Positions 33,122-42,702 are shown, numbered from the stretch's first letter. The stretch is 64,000 nt of DNA from JAGRGG01 sp965217265 (GCA_965217265.1 CBDCHP010000015.1:1-64000), one strand, 5' to 3'. The notes: a model not told the origin generated them from the sequence alone. Made by a program: numbers and translations.

Positions 33122-34647
33122 ATAAGCCGCCGTTCGACATGCAGCAGATTGCCGGCCTGTCGATCCGCCACGTGATCGATCGCCACGCGCAGACTTGTCC
33201 CGATCAAGTGTTCTTGCTCGACCCGAAAAGCGGTCGGACCGTCACCTACGCCGAGTTGCGCGCTAGCGCCCGCGCGATGGTTGGCCATATCGCCGCGCAA
33301 GGCGTGCGACCGGGCGACAGCGTAGCTTACGCGATGCCGAACGGCCTTCATGCGGCACTGGCGGTGCTGGGGCTGTTCTACGGCGGCTACCTGGCGACGG
33401 CGATCAACCTGGTGGCGGGCAACGACACCATCGCGTACGTGATCGAGCATTCCGAAGCGAAACTGCTCTTGAGCCAGGGTAAGGCTTTGCCGATCGTGGC
33501 GGCGGCGCTGAAGGGTATCGACGATGCGCCCCCTGTCATCGAGGTCGATGACAGCCTATTCGACACGGGCCAAGATACAGGGTCCTTTGCGCCAGCGGCC
33601 GACAGCGACGGCTTGCTGATGTACACGTCCGGCACGACCGGCCGACCCAAGGGGGTGGTGCTGACCCAGGCCAATCTCCTGGCGGGCGGCGCGGTTACGA
33701 CGCTGGCGCATCAACTGACGCCGCACGACCGGGCGATGTGCGTGCTGCCGCTCTACCACATCAACGGCCTGTCGGTGACGCTGCTGGCGCCGCTGGTCTC
33801 GGGCGGCAGCGTGGCGATGCCGGAGCGTTTCTCGGTCTCGACGTTCTGGCAAACGATCCGCGATCTCGATTGCACCTGGTTCTCGGTGGTGCCGACGCAG
33901 ATCTCTTACCTGTTGCACGAAGACGTGGCCGAGGGCGGGACCGAAAAACTGCGGTTCGGGCGATCGGCTTCGGCGCCGCTGTCCCCGGACGTGCAACAGG
34001 CTTTCGAGGCCAAGTTCGGCGTGCCGATCATCGAGACGATGGGGCTGACCGAAACGACGGCGCAGATCCTGTCCAACCCCTTGCCGCCGGGCACGCGCAA
34101 GATCGGATCGCCCGGCATCGCGTTCGGCAACGAGGTGATCGTCGCCGACGGGCGGCAACGCGAGGTCGGGCGCGGACAGGAAGGCGAGGTGCTGGTGCGC
34201 GGCCCCAACGTGATGCGGCTCTATCTCAAGGACGACGAGGCGACGCGCGAGGCCATCACGCCCGAGGGTTGGCTGCGCACCGGCGACCTCGGACGCATGG
34301 ACGCGGACGGATACGTGTTCGTCACCGGTCGTCTGAAGGAGTTGATCATCAAGGGCGGGGAAAACATCGCCCCGCGCGAGATCGACGAGGCGCTCTACAG
34401 CCATCCCGACGTGATCGAGGCCGCGGCGTTCGCCCGCCCTTGCGCGTCGTACGGCCAACGCATCGAGGCCGGCGTGATGCTGAGCCCCGGATCGACACTC
34501 ACCGAGAATGAGCTGATCGCGCTCTGCCATGAAAAAATCGGTGCCTTCAAGTCCCCCGATCGCATCCACGTCCTGCCCGAACTTCCCAAAGGGCCATCCG
34601 GCAAGATTCAACGCAAAAAATTATTTGAGATGGTGGCGGTGAGATGA
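33118..34647 (+). CDS. sauT: AMP-forming acid-CoA ligase, sulfoacetate-CoA ligase (SauT)-like
   Basis: A 509-residue member of the ANL adenylating superfamily. The P-loop YTSGTTGRPKG is near residue 164, the A5 motif ETMGLTETTA near 305, WLRTGDLG near 385, the hinge GRLKELIIKGGENI near 403, and the terminal catalytic Lys in GPSGKIQRKKL near 495. It activates an acid to acyl-AMP, then to acyl-CoA. The ATGA overlap with the acylating dehydrogenase gene ties them into one pathway: acid to acyl-CoA to aldehyde. Substrate assignment to sulfoacetate is by gene context. Confidence 0.7.
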   Translation: MNKPPFDMQQIAGLSIRHVIDRHAQTCPDQVFLLDPKSGRTVTYAELRASARAMVGHIAAQGVRPGDSVAYAMPNGLHAALAVLGLFYGGYLATAINLVAGNDTIAYVIEHSEAKLLLSQGKALPIVAAALKGIDDAPPVIEVDDSLFDTGQDTGSFAPAADSDGLLMYTSGTTGRPKGVVLTQANLLAGGAVTTLAHQLTPHDRAMCVLPLYHINGLSVTLLAPLVSGGSVAMPERFSVSTFWQTIRDLDCTWFSVVPTQISYLLHEDVAEGGTEKLRFGRSASAPLSPDVQQAFEAKFGVPIIETMGLTETTAQILSNPLPPGTRKIGSPGIAFGNEVIVADGRQREVGRGQEGEVLVRGPNVMRLYLKDDEATREAITPEGWLRTGDLGRMDADGYVFVTGRLKELIIKGGENIAPREIDEALYSHPDVIEAAAFARPCASYGQRIEAGVMLSPGSTLTENELIALCHEKIGAFKSPDRIHVLPELPKGPSGKIQRKKLFEMVAVR

Positions 34648-35026
34648 CCTGTTCCTCGATGCAACTAATACAATTATCTATTGACTTACTAATTAAAACC
34701 CAATCAGAGCCAGAAGGCGAAGAGAGAGACGAACGCAACGGCCGAGGCGCGGTTGGCTATCAGCTTAGCATAGCGCGCTGCCACGTAAGCCAGAAGTTCT
34801 TGAGGCGGCCGTCCCGCGTGCGTCTATGGCTGGCAAAAGGTCCTCACGGGCGTTGGCCTCGCGGGCATGAAAACGTTGGCAGTCCTGTTCTTTCTAAAAG
34901 GCAAATCGGTCACCGCCATTTCCGTAACAAATAACCTCGGCTCGGGCTCGCTCACCGGGCCGAGTTCGCCCGTATTATCACGATGCTGTTGAACGGCGAC
35001 GGATTCTAGACCAGCATGGAGACCTG
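34648..35026. other. Intergenic region between two catabolic operons, possible gene relic
   Basis: No full gene was found in this 379-base gap. On the minus strand, 34704-34827 contains a short frame ending in a hydrophobic stretch (AYVAARYAKLIANRA followed by a membrane-like tail and TGA) that could be the decayed end of a membrane protein. AT-rich DNA at 34660-34705 and a GC hairpin near 34933-34965 may hold the end of the upstream operon and the promoter of the downstream one. Confidence 0.35.
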
Positions 35027-36550
35027 ATGTACCCGATCGACCTCTTCTATAGACAGGCTTGCAAGGATCCGGCGAGGATTGCGGTCGAGTTCGGCGATAA
35101 GCGGCTGAGCTACGGCGAACTCGACGCCCAGGTCGCCGCACTCGCCTCCGGGATGCAGGGGCTGGATCCGGAGCCAGGGTCGCGGGTCGGTATCTGCTGC
35201 TTCAACCATGTAGAGCACTTGGTCGCGTGGCTCGCGGTGCTAGCAGCCGGCAAGGTCTGGGTTCCGCTCTACCCGAAAAACAAGGAGAGTGAGATCGGTC
35301 GGGCGATCGAGTTTACTGGTATGTCGATCGTCGTCACCGATGAGGAGGCCCATCATCTCATCGCCGGCACCGACGTGCACATCATTGTGACGGATGCCGG
35401 CGGAGCAGGAGGCACGACCGGAGGCCTGATTCGAGCGAATGAAGGGCGGTCGCCAGCATTCCACGCCATGCCGCCGCACGCGACGCAAGCGATCAAGTTC
35501 ACCGGCGGCACCACGGGGGCGCCAAAGGGGGTCATGCAGCCCTACCGCGCATGGAATGCCAATATCGTCACACAGATCTTCTCCTGGGGCCTGCGGGTAG
35601 GCGATCGGTATCTTGCCGCCGCTCCAATCACGCATGGAACATCGACCTACATCATTCCAACGCTCGCTACTGGTGGCACCCTCGTGCTACTCGACCGTCC
35701 TCGTCCTGAAGAGACGCTTCGGCAGTTACGTGACAACTTGATCACTACGACCTTCATGCCACCGACCGTCATCTACATGATGATGCAAATAGAGAACGTG
35801 CGTTCCGGCAATTACGAACATCTCCGCAACCTCGTCTATGGCTCGGCGCCGATGCGCCCGGAGGCGATCGCCGAGGCGCAGTCGATCTTCGGTCGATGCA
35901 TCGCCTCGACCTACGGACAGACAGAGGCGCCTCAGATTGCAACGATGATCAGCGCCGAGGATCTCGTTCACCCCGAGAAGCGGGCGTCCGTCGGGCGCGA
36001 GACCTTCCTGTCGAGAGTTGCGGTCATGAGACAGGACGGAGTCATTCTTCCGCACGGTGACTGTGGCGAGATCGTCATACGCGGTGACCTCGTCATGACG
36101 GGCTACTGGCGACAGCCGGAGAAGACTGCGGAGACCGTCGTGGACGGCTGGCTCCACACGGGCGACCTTGGCTTCTTTGACGAAGAAGGGTTCCTCTACA
36201 TCAAAGGCAGAGCGAAAGACCTTATCATCACCGGAGGCTTCAACGTCTACCCAGTCGATGTTGAACCGGTGCTGGCCGAGCACGAGGCAATCGCGGACTG
36301 CGCGGTCTATGGCGTCCCCGACGACAAGTGGGGCGAAGCGGTACACGCGGCCGTGGAACTCCGCGAAGGTCGGACCGCCGACCCGGACGAGATCGTGCGC
36401 TTCGTCAAGGAGCGCCTCGGGTCAGTCAAGGCTCCCAAGAGCGTCACAATCCATAGCCGTCTCCCACGCAATGCCTACGGAAAGCTCCAAAAGCAGACTC
36501 TAGTCGAGGATCACGTCGAACGTGTGGCAAGCCAGGAGATCTCGTCATGA
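35027..36550 (+). CDS. AMP-forming acyl-CoA synthetase, substrate unknown
   Basis: A 507-residue ANL ligase. P-loop FTGGTTGAPKGVM is near residue 160, the A5 motif STYGQTEAPQ near 290, WLHTGDLGFFDEEG near 375, the hinge GRAKDLIITGGFNVYP near 395 and the terminal Lys in NAYGKLQKQTL near 487. The N-terminal FYRQACKDPARIAVEFG is typical of fatty-acid/aryl CoA ligases. First gene of an operon with a citryl-CoA-lyase-like protein (4-base overlap), SDRs and a TTT importer. It likely primes the imported acid as a CoA thioester for carbon-carbon cleavage. Confidence 0.85.
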   Translation: MYPIDLFYRQACKDPARIAVEFGDKRLSYGELDAQVAALASGMQGLDPEPGSRVGICCFNHVEHLVAWLAVLAAGKVWVPLYPKNKESEIGRAIEFTGMSIVVTDEEAHHLIAGTDVHIIVTDAGGAGGTTGGLIRANEGRSPAFHAMPPHATQAIKFTGGTTGAPKGVMQPYRAWNANIVTQIFSWGLRVGDRYLAAAPITHGTSTYIIPTLATGGTLVLLDRPRPEETLRQLRDNLITTTFMPPTVIYMMMQIENVRSGNYEHLRNLVYGSAPMRPEAIAEAQSIFGRCIASTYGQTEAPQIATMISAEDLVHPEKRASVGRETFLSRVAVMRQDGVILPHGDCGEIVIRGDLVMTGYWRQPEKTAETVVDGWLHTGDLGFFDEEGFLYIKGRAKDLIITGGFNVYPVDVEPVLAEHEAIADCAVYGVPDDKWGEAVHAAVELREGRTADPDEIVRFVKERLGSVKAPKSVTIHSRLPRNAYGKLQKQTLVEDHVERVASQEISS

Positions 36551-37317
36551 GCGCAACAACGCCGACCACCGCTCTTAGCCATCACACAGCGACAGCCGTC
36601 TACTATCGGGAGAAGAACCTCGTCGAGGACATCTTGAAACCCGGCTCCGACCCCGACTTCGTCTCAGTCGCGATGGCGCACATCCTCGGCCGGGAGATCG
36701 GCGATGGGGAACGTCGGGTCATGAGCGCCATCATGATCACCATGATGGAGCACGGCTTCACTCCGAGCGCGATAGCCACGCGCTCTATCTACATGAGCGC
36801 GCCAGAAAACCTCCAGGGCGCCGTCGCGGCCGGGCTCATGGCCATTGGCAGCCAGTTTGTCGGGACCGTCGAGAACAGCGCCCGCATCCTCGCCCGGATC
36901 GTCGAGACGCTAGCAGAGGAGCGCCGCTCCATCGCCGCCTCGATCGTCGACGAGCATAAGGCACGTAAAACTTATGTCCCTGGGTTCGGACATCACCTCC
37001 ACCGACCGGAAGACCCTCGCGCCGTGCGCCTTCTCGAGATCGCGAAAGAGAACGGCTTCGACGGCGAATATATCGCCTGCCTTCGGCTCCTGTCCCAGGT
37101 CGTGGATGAGAAGGCAGGAAAGCATCTGACGATCAATGCAACCGGTGCCACCGCGGCATTGCTCGGCGAGATGGGCATTCCAGTCGATCTGATGCGCGGT
37201 TTCTCAGTCATTGGTCGCACTGCGGGTCTCGTCGCACACATCGCCGAGGAGCAACAGCGACCGACGGGTCGCTTCATCTGGGACTTGGTCGATAAGACCA
37301 TTCCCTACGAGGCCTGA
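36547..37317 (+). CDS. Citryl-CoA lyase-like protein (short citrate synthase fold)
   Basis: A 256-residue protein of the short citrate synthase/citryl-CoA lyase group. MEHGFTPSA near residue 58 corresponds to the first catalytic His region and GFGHHLHRPEDPRAVRL near residue 140 to the second. The segment aligning with the catalytic Asp of citrate synthase reads INATGATAALLGEMGIP, with no Asp at that place, a variation seen in some lyase-type relatives. The family splits citryl-CoA-like thioesters into acetyl-CoA plus a keto acid. Coupled to the CoA ligase by an ATGA overlap, suggesting activation then cleavage. Confidence 0.75.
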   Translation: MSATTPTTALSHHTATAVYYREKNLVEDILKPGSDPDFVSVAMAHILGREIGDGERRVMSAIMITMMEHGFTPSAIATRSIYMSAPENLQGAVAAGLMAIGSQFVGTVENSARILARIVETLAEERRSIAASIVDEHKARKTYVPGFGHHLHRPEDPRAVRLLEIAKENGFDGEYIACLRLLSQVVDEKAGKHLTINATGATAALLGEMGIPVDLMRGFSVIGRTAGLVAHIAEEQQRPTGRFIWDLVDKTIPYEA

Positions 37318-37320
37318 GCG

Positions 37321-38034
37321 GTGGCCGACCATGCGCTGATTACCGGCGGCGGACGCAACATCGGAGCGGCGATCGCCCGCCGTCTGAAGTCGGATGGTTT
37401 TGCCGTGATTGTCATCGATCGTGTTGATCCCGACCATGACCATTTCGATGAGTTCGTGAAACTGGATCTTGCAGACTCGGCGGCGACCATAAGGGAACTC
37501 GCAGCCGTCGTGCGTGGAAAACCTATTACTCGCCTCGTTAACAACGCCGGGGTCGTCAAGCCGGCAACGATTGAGGAGACAACGCCAGACGATCTGGATA
37601 TCGTCACTGCCGTCAACCTAAAGGCCCCAATTTTGTGCACGCAGGCGGTCCTTCCAGGCATGAAGGCAGCCGGGCGTGGACGCATTGTAAACATCTCAAG
37701 CCGAGTCGCACTTGGCAAGGAACTGCGAACGGCCTACTCCGCGACCAAGGCCGGACTGCACGGGATGACGAAGACTTGGGCCCTTGAACTTGGAAGGCAT
37801 GGCGTTACGGTGAACGCCGTCGGTCCCGGTCCAATCCGAACGACCCTCTTCGAGAAGGTCAACCCACCAAGCGATCCGAGAACCCAAACGATTATCGATC
37901 GCGTGCCGGTAAACCGGCTCGGCACACCAGACGATGTCGCCGACGCCGTTAGCTTCTTCGTCTCCGACCGCGCCGGCTTCGTCACCGGCCAAGTCCTCTA
38001 CGTCTGCGGAGGCATGACGATCGGGTCTGTTTAG
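37321..38034 (+). CDS. Short-chain dehydrogenase/reductase
   Basis: A 237-residue classical SDR starting at GTG 37321. Cofactor motif ITGGGRNIGAAIA is at residues 7-19, NNAG near 77, the catalytic Ser in VNISSRVAL near 125 and YSATKAG near 140. It oxidises or reduces a hydroxy/keto group using NAD(P). It starts 3 bases after the lyase gene and precedes the TTT transporter, so it probably acts on the acid taken up or on the cleavage product. Confidence 0.85.
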   Translation: MADHALITGGGRNIGAAIARRLKSDGFAVIVIDRVDPDHDHFDEFVKLDLADSAATIRELAAVVRGKPITRLVNNAGVVKPATIEETTPDDLDIVTAVNLKAPILCTQAVLPGMKAAGRGRIVNISSRVALGKELRTAYSATKAGLHGMTKTWALELGRHGVTVNAVGPGPIRTTLFEKVNPPSDPRTQTIIDRVPVNRLGTPDDVADAVSFFVSDRAGFVTGQVLYVCGGMTIGSV

Positions 38035-38098
38035 TAGTCCATAGCGGAAGAACCGCCACACCGCGTCGGGAGGCGCATCATAAGGGAGGAATCTATCG

Positions 38099-39088
38099 AT
38101 GAAGGCGTTCTTGAATATTCTGTTTTCACTGGCGATCGGCGCGACTGCTGTCGGCTTCGCCGCTCAAGCGTCCGCGCAAGCTACCGACTTTCCGACCAAG
38201 CGCATCACGATCATCGTACCATACAGCGCGGGCGGCGCCACCGACATCCTTGCCCGACAGATGGCGGAAGGCTTATCGGGTGTTCTTGACGAGACCGTGA
38301 CGGTTGAGAATCGCCCTGGCGCCGGTGCAACCCTCGGCGCCGCACAGGCCGCGCACGCTCGGCCCGATGGCTACACGCTGTTCATGGGTCAGGTCTCCTC
38401 GAACGGCATCGCCCCGGCCGTCTACAAGAACCTACAGTATGACGCTCAAAAGGATTTCACGCCAATCGTCTGGGCGACGTCGATTCCCAACGTCATGGTC
38501 GTCGACAAGGACAGCGGCATCACCTCGGTTCAGAACTTCCTCGACAAGGCGAAGGAAAAGACGATGACCTTTGGCTCATCGGGCACCGGAAGTTCGATCC
38601 ACCTGTCCGGCGAGATGTTCAAGTCACGCAGCGGGATCGAGATGACGCACGTGCCGTTCCGGGGCAGCGGCGAAGCCATACCGGCGCTGATTTCCGGGGA
38701 CGTCGACGTCATGTTCGACAACCTTCCCTCGGCGATCTCCCACATTAAGTCGGGGGAACTGAACGCTCTGGCGGTGACCACGATGGAACGATCAGACGCC
38801 CTGCCGGACGTTTCGACCCTCGACGAGACGGGTATTCCAGAACTGAAGAACTTCTCAGCCTCGTCCTGGTTTGCCCTATTCGCGCCGGCCGGCACTGAAC
38901 CGGCAATCATCGCCAAGCTGAACGAAGCATCGAACAAGGTACTCGAAAGCGACAGCCTTCAAAAATATGCCAAGACAAACGGTGCGACGGTGGAGGGCGG
39001 CACGCCGGAGCGGCTTGGTAAGCACGTCGATGAGGAACTCGCTAAGTGGAAGCAGGTCGTCGACAAGGCGGGCGTCAGCGTCGAATGA
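38099..39088 (+). CDS. tctC: TTT transporter periplasmic binding protein (TctC family)
   Basis: A 329-residue TctC with a signal peptide (about residues 1-25, cleavage after ASAQA region). The mature chain has DFPTKRITIIVPYSAGGATD, VENRPGAGATLG and FGSSGTGSSIHLSGEMF, all typical. An AGGGAGG-type ribosome site lies just before the start. It binds the acid processed by the CoA ligase/lyase pathway. A small hairpin (about 39097-39118, GGCGC...GCGCC) follows before tctB. Confidence 0.9.
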   Translation: MKAFLNILFSLAIGATAVGFAAQASAQATDFPTKRITIIVPYSAGGATDILARQMAEGLSGVLDETVTVENRPGAGATLGAAQAAHARPDGYTLFMGQVSSNGIAPAVYKNLQYDAQKDFTPIVWATSIPNVMVVDKDSGITSVQNFLDKAKEKTMTFGSSGTGSSIHLSGEMFKSRSGIEMTHVPFRGSGEAIPALISGDVDVMFDNLPSAISHIKSGELNALAVTTMERSDALPDVSTLDETGIPELKNFSASSWFALFAPAGTEPAIIAKLNEASNKVLESDSLQKYAKTNGATVEGGTPERLGKHVDEELAKWKQVVDKAGVSVE

Positions 39089-39141
39089 TCTGGGCAGAGG
39101 GCGCTATAGGCGCCCCTCGTCCCATTTAGGAGAATGTAGCC

Positions 39142-39672
39142 TTGGCCGACGACACGGAGAGGTCATCGGAACCGGTAGCAAAGAGAAGCAGAAAGGACGT
39201 CCTGTTTGGCTTAGGGACGGTCGTGGCGACAATCCTGTTCGCCGCGATCGTTGTTCCCGCAGGCATAGTATCTCCCGCGTCGGTCAAGGCTCTTCCGCTT
39301 TCGCCAACTTTTCTTCCCTACGTCCTGTCAGGACTGATCGGCGTGTTCGCCTTGATCTGCGGCATACAAGCACTCGTCGGATCGGGCGTTCCCAAGGAGA
39401 TCAATGAGGAGGAGTTCGTGCTGAGGCGGAAATGGCCGCTCGGCCTCCTCGTCGCTATCGTCGCGGGACTCGCCTACTATTTGCTGCCGGAAATGATCGG
39501 GATGTTGCCCGCTGCGATGCTGGTGACGGGATTTCTGGTCTGGTTCGGCGGCGAGCGGGGCATCCTCGTCGCCGTCGGTGTCGCCATCGTACTTCCGCTC
39601 CTCGTCTACCTGTTTTTCACCAAGATCGCCGAGGTGCCGTTACCCCAAGGCATGTTCGAGGGGTGGTTATGA
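39142..39672 (+). CDS. tctB: TTT transporter small membrane subunit (TctB family)
   Basis: A 176-residue membrane protein with a TTG start at 39142 preceded by AGGAG. A charged 18-residue N-terminus leads into the first helix (VLFGLGTVVATILFAAIVV), then SPTFLPYVLSGLIGVF and three more hydrophobic segments. It pairs with TctA. Called from topology, TctB-like SPTFLPY motif and position. Confidence 0.82.
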   Translation: MADDTERSSEPVAKRSRKDVLFGLGTVVATILFAAIVVPAGIVSPASVKALPLSPTFLPYVLSGLIGVFALICGIQALVGSGVPKEINEEEFVLRRKWPLGLLVAIVAGLAYYLLPEMIGMLPAAMLVTGFLVWFGGERGILVAVGVAIVLPLLVYLFFTKIAEVPLPQGMFEGWL

Positions 39673-39676
39673 TATC

Positions 39677-41200
39677 ATGACCGCAAACATTCTCGACGGC
39701 CTAACGCTCTTCTTCTCGCTGGGCAACTTCGCCGCCATCGCCGCCGGTGTGCTGGTTGGCGTGATCGTTGGCGCCATACCCGGCTTGACCGCCACGATGG
39801 CTGTCGCCCTGGCGCTGCCGTTCACCTTTTCGCTGCCGCCGATCACCGGCATCCTGCTGCTCGTCGGGATCTACAAGGGCGGCGTCTTCGCCGGCTCGAT
39901 CACGGCGATCTTGATCAGGACACCGGGAACGCCGGCGGCTGCATGCACTATTCTCGACGGTTATCCAATGGCCCGCCGCGGCGAGGCGGGCAAGGCACTG
40001 TACATGGCACTGTACGCGTCTTGCATCGCCGACCTTATCTCGAACCTAGCCTTGATCTTCCTCGCCGGAAAAATTGCCGCTTTCGCGCTCGAGTTTGGTC
40101 CGCCCGAGTTTTTCTGGCTGATCGCCTTCTCCCTGACGATCGTCATCTCGATCTCCGGATCCTCGCTGACGAAGGGATTGATCTCAGGACTGCTTGGCAT
40201 CCTGGTTTCGACCGTCGGGCTCGACCTCGTCTACGGGACTCAGCGCTTCACGTTCGACAACTTCAACCTCATGGGCGGTGTGAGCTATATCCCGCTGCTA
40301 ATCGGTCTCTTCGCTATTCCCGAGGTGATTGAGTTCTACATTCAAAAGCAAACGGGTTTCGAGGTTCGGGGGTCGGATAAGAGCCGCGTCACTTGGCCCG
40401 AATTTATCCGCTGCTTGCCGACCATCATCCGCGGCAGCCTGATCGGCGTCGTGATCGGGGCGATCCCCGGCACGGGTGCTACCGCCGCGTCTTTCCTCTC
40501 CTACGGCGAAGCCAAGCGCGCCTCGCGCACACCGGAGACCTTTGGGCGGGGTGAGATCAAGGGCGTCGCGGCATCCGAAGCGGGGAACAACGGCGTCGCC
40601 GGCGCCACGCTGATCCCGCTGCTCGCTCTTGGCATCCCCGGCGATGTCGTCACGGCGGTCATTCTCGGTGCCTTCATGCTACAGGGCCTGGCCCCTGGGC
40701 CGCTGCTGTTCCAGGATAACATCACGCTCATCTACGCGATCTTCGCAGGCATGATGCTGTCGTCGATCGTGCTCCTGATTGCCGGAAGCTTGGCAATCCG
40801 CTCCTTCGCCCGCATAGCTGACGTGCCGCGCCACATCCTCCTACCGCTGGTCCTGCTGTTCTGCGTCTTCGGCAGCTATGCAGTGCAAAACCAAATGTTT
40901 GACGTGCTCTTGATGTTCGCCTTCGGCGTGTTCGGGTTCCTGATGAACCGGATAGGGATGGCAACCGCCCCGTTCCTGATCGGCTTTATCCTCGGCCCGA
41001 TCTTCGAGGACAACCTCCGGCGCTCGTACCTGATCGCCGAAAATGCCTCGATTTTTTTCAGAAGCTGGATCTGCTGGTTCTTCATCGTCGCAACCATACT
41101 CTCCCTGTTCATGGGACTGCGTCGAGAATGGTTGGCGGCCAAGGCGGCTAAGGCTGGACGTGCCGATGACACCGCGACTGAAAAAGCGGCCAGTCAATGA
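39677..41200 (+). CDS. tctA: TTT transporter large membrane subunit (TctA family)
   Basis: A 507-residue TctA starting at ATG 39677, 4 bases after tctB; an upstream frame start at 39578 lies in tctB and is not used. Signatures are GVIVGAIPGLTATMAVALALPFTF near residue 28 and GVVIGAIPGTGATAASFLSYGEA near residue 260. Its sequence is very like the TctA at 19735-21246, closer than to the one at 28631, so these two transporters share origin and perhaps ligand class. The stop overlaps the next SDR by ATGA. Confidence 0.95.
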   Translation: MTANILDGLTLFFSLGNFAAIAAGVLVGVIVGAIPGLTATMAVALALPFTFSLPPITGILLLVGIYKGGVFAGSITAILIRTPGTPAAACTILDGYPMARRGEAGKALYMALYASCIADLISNLALIFLAGKIAAFALEFGPPEFFWLIAFSLTIVISISGSSLTKGLISGLLGILVSTVGLDLVYGTQRFTFDNFNLMGGVSYIPLLIGLFAIPEVIEFYIQKQTGFEVRGSDKSRVTWPEFIRCLPTIIRGSLIGVVIGAIPGTGATAASFLSYGEAKRASRTPETFGRGEIKGVAASEAGNNGVAGATLIPLLALGIPGDVVTAVILGAFMLQGLAPGPLLFQDNITLIYAIFAGMMLSSIVLLIAGSLAIRSFARIADVPRHILLPLVLLFCVFGSYAVQNQMFDVLLMFAFGVFGFLMNRIGMATAPFLIGFILGPIFEDNLRRSYLIAENASIFFRSWICWFFIVATILSLFMGLRREWLAAKAAKAGRADDTATEKAASQ

Positions 41201-42009
41201 ATCGTGATCTCGAGGACAGAATTGCCGTCGTTCTCGGCGGCGGCTCGGTCGGGTCCGGCTGGGGTATTGGCAAGGCGATTTCCGTCGCTTACGCAAAGGC
41301 CGGGGCTTTGGTTGCCGTCGCCGATAAAGATCTCGACGCCGCCAGGGAAACGGTTGCACTCGTCGAGGCAGAAGGCGGACGCGCTGAGGCGTATGCGGCC
41401 AATATTCTTGATGATGTGGAATTGACCGCCTTTCTTACCGGCCTCCTCGATCGGCATGGGCGGGTCGATATCCTCCACTGCAACGTCGGACTAGGAAAGG
41501 CAGGCCCGAGTGCCGAGACCTCACCGGGAGACTGGCGACAGATCTGCAATGCGAATCTGACATCCGTGCATGTCGCTGTGTCGGCGGTCGCCCCCGCAAT
41601 GCGGGAGGCCAGACGAGGCGTCATTCTGACGACGTCCTCGATTGCTGGGATTCGAGATGTTGGGTATCCTCATGTAGCCTATGGCGCGACGAAAGCTGCC
41701 GCCATTCACCTGATGCGGCTCTTGGCTATTGAGAACGCGCCTTACGGCATAAGAGCAAATTCGATCATCGCCGGTCTTGTCGATACGCCACGGATCGAGA
41801 AAACCCTTGCCAAATCCTATGGCGGGCGCACCCTGGAAGAGATGAAATCTGTTCGCGCTTCGCAATGCCCGATGGGACGCATGGGCACAGCCTTTGACAT
41901 CGCCGATGCAGCGGTTTTCCTTGCCTCGGACAAAGCCTCCTACATTACTGGAACCGAACTTCTCGTCGATGGCGGGCTCGCTGCGACCGTCCGCCAGTCC
42001 GGACTATAA
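41197..42009 (+). CDS. Short-chain dehydrogenase/reductase
   Basis: A 270-residue SDR. The Rossmann turn is extended (LGGGSVGSGWGIGKAIS, residues 13-29) and the NNAG position reads CNVG, as in a subgroup of SDRs. Catalytic Ser is in LTTSSIAG near 145 and YGATKAA near 162. Translationally coupled to tctA, it is the last gene of the acid-degradation operon. Just downstream lie transposase relics, so the operon may have lost later genes. Confidence 0.85.
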   Translation: MNRDLEDRIAVVLGGGSVGSGWGIGKAISVAYAKAGALVAVADKDLDAARETVALVEAEGGRAEAYAANILDDVELTAFLTGLLDRHGRVDILHCNVGLGKAGPSAETSPGDWRQICNANLTSVHVAVSAVAPAMREARRGVILTTSSIAGIRDVGYPHVAYGATKAAAIHLMRLLAIENAPYGIRANSIIAGLVDTPRIEKTLAKSYGGRTLEEMKSVRASQCPMGRMGTAFDIADAAVFLASDKASYITGTELLVDGGLAATVRQSGL

Positions 42010-42099
42010 GGCACGGCTCCGTCTGATCGTAAATTTCTCGACTTGTCCATCCGCCTCGGCGCTGGCGGTGGACCGTATACAATGATGACTGTTCCACCA

Positions 42100-42702
42100 G
42101 CGAACTCGCCCGCCGCGTTGCGGCCGGTGTACGAGTGCTTGATCGCCGATCTCAAACGTTCAACCAAGCTGTTCATGGACGAGACGCCCGCGCCAGTGCT
42201 CGATCCGGGCCACGGCCGCACCAAGACCGGCTGCTTGTGGGCGATGGTGCGCAGTGATCGGTCCTGGTGCAGGCCCGCGCCGCCGGGCGTGGCCTATCGC
42301 TACGCATCCGGACGCGGCGGCATCCATGCGCAGACTTTCCTGCTCGAGGTGCAACAAGTCTGGGTCTCGGCCAAGTCGCGCCTGGGCGAGGCGCTGCACT
42401 ATCTCGCGCGGCATTGGCAGGACTTGAGCATCTTTCTCGCTAATGGCCAGGTCGAGATCGATACCAATGCCGTCGAGTGTAGCATCCGCCCGCTCGCCTT
42501 AGGCCATAAGAACCACCTGTTTGCCGACCACGATGCGGGCGCTGAGAACTGGGCGGTGTTGGCCTCGTTGATCGAAACTTGCAAGCGCAACGGCATCGAG
42601 CCCTTCGCCTACCTCAAGGCCACCCTCGAACGGCTGGTCGCGGGTCACAAGCAGGCGGCGATCGCCGAATCGCTGCCTTGGAACTATGCCTTTGCAGCTT
42701 GA
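42100..42702 (+). mobile_element. IS66-family transposase relic, truncated and internally deleted
   Basis: The frame carries the IS66 catalytic region from RPVYECLIADLKRSTKLFMDE through HGRTKTGCLWAMVRSD and ASGRGGIHA, then jumps to the C-terminal part RLGEALHYLARHWQDL, IEIDTNAVE-like (VEIDTNAVECSIRPLALGHKN) and NWAVLASLIETCKRNGIEPFAYL. The N-terminal third and about 100 residues of the middle, including the usual LQVDGYAAY segment, are missing. Not able to transpose. It marks a junction between the TTT/SDR block and the ABC transporter block. Confidence 0.82.
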
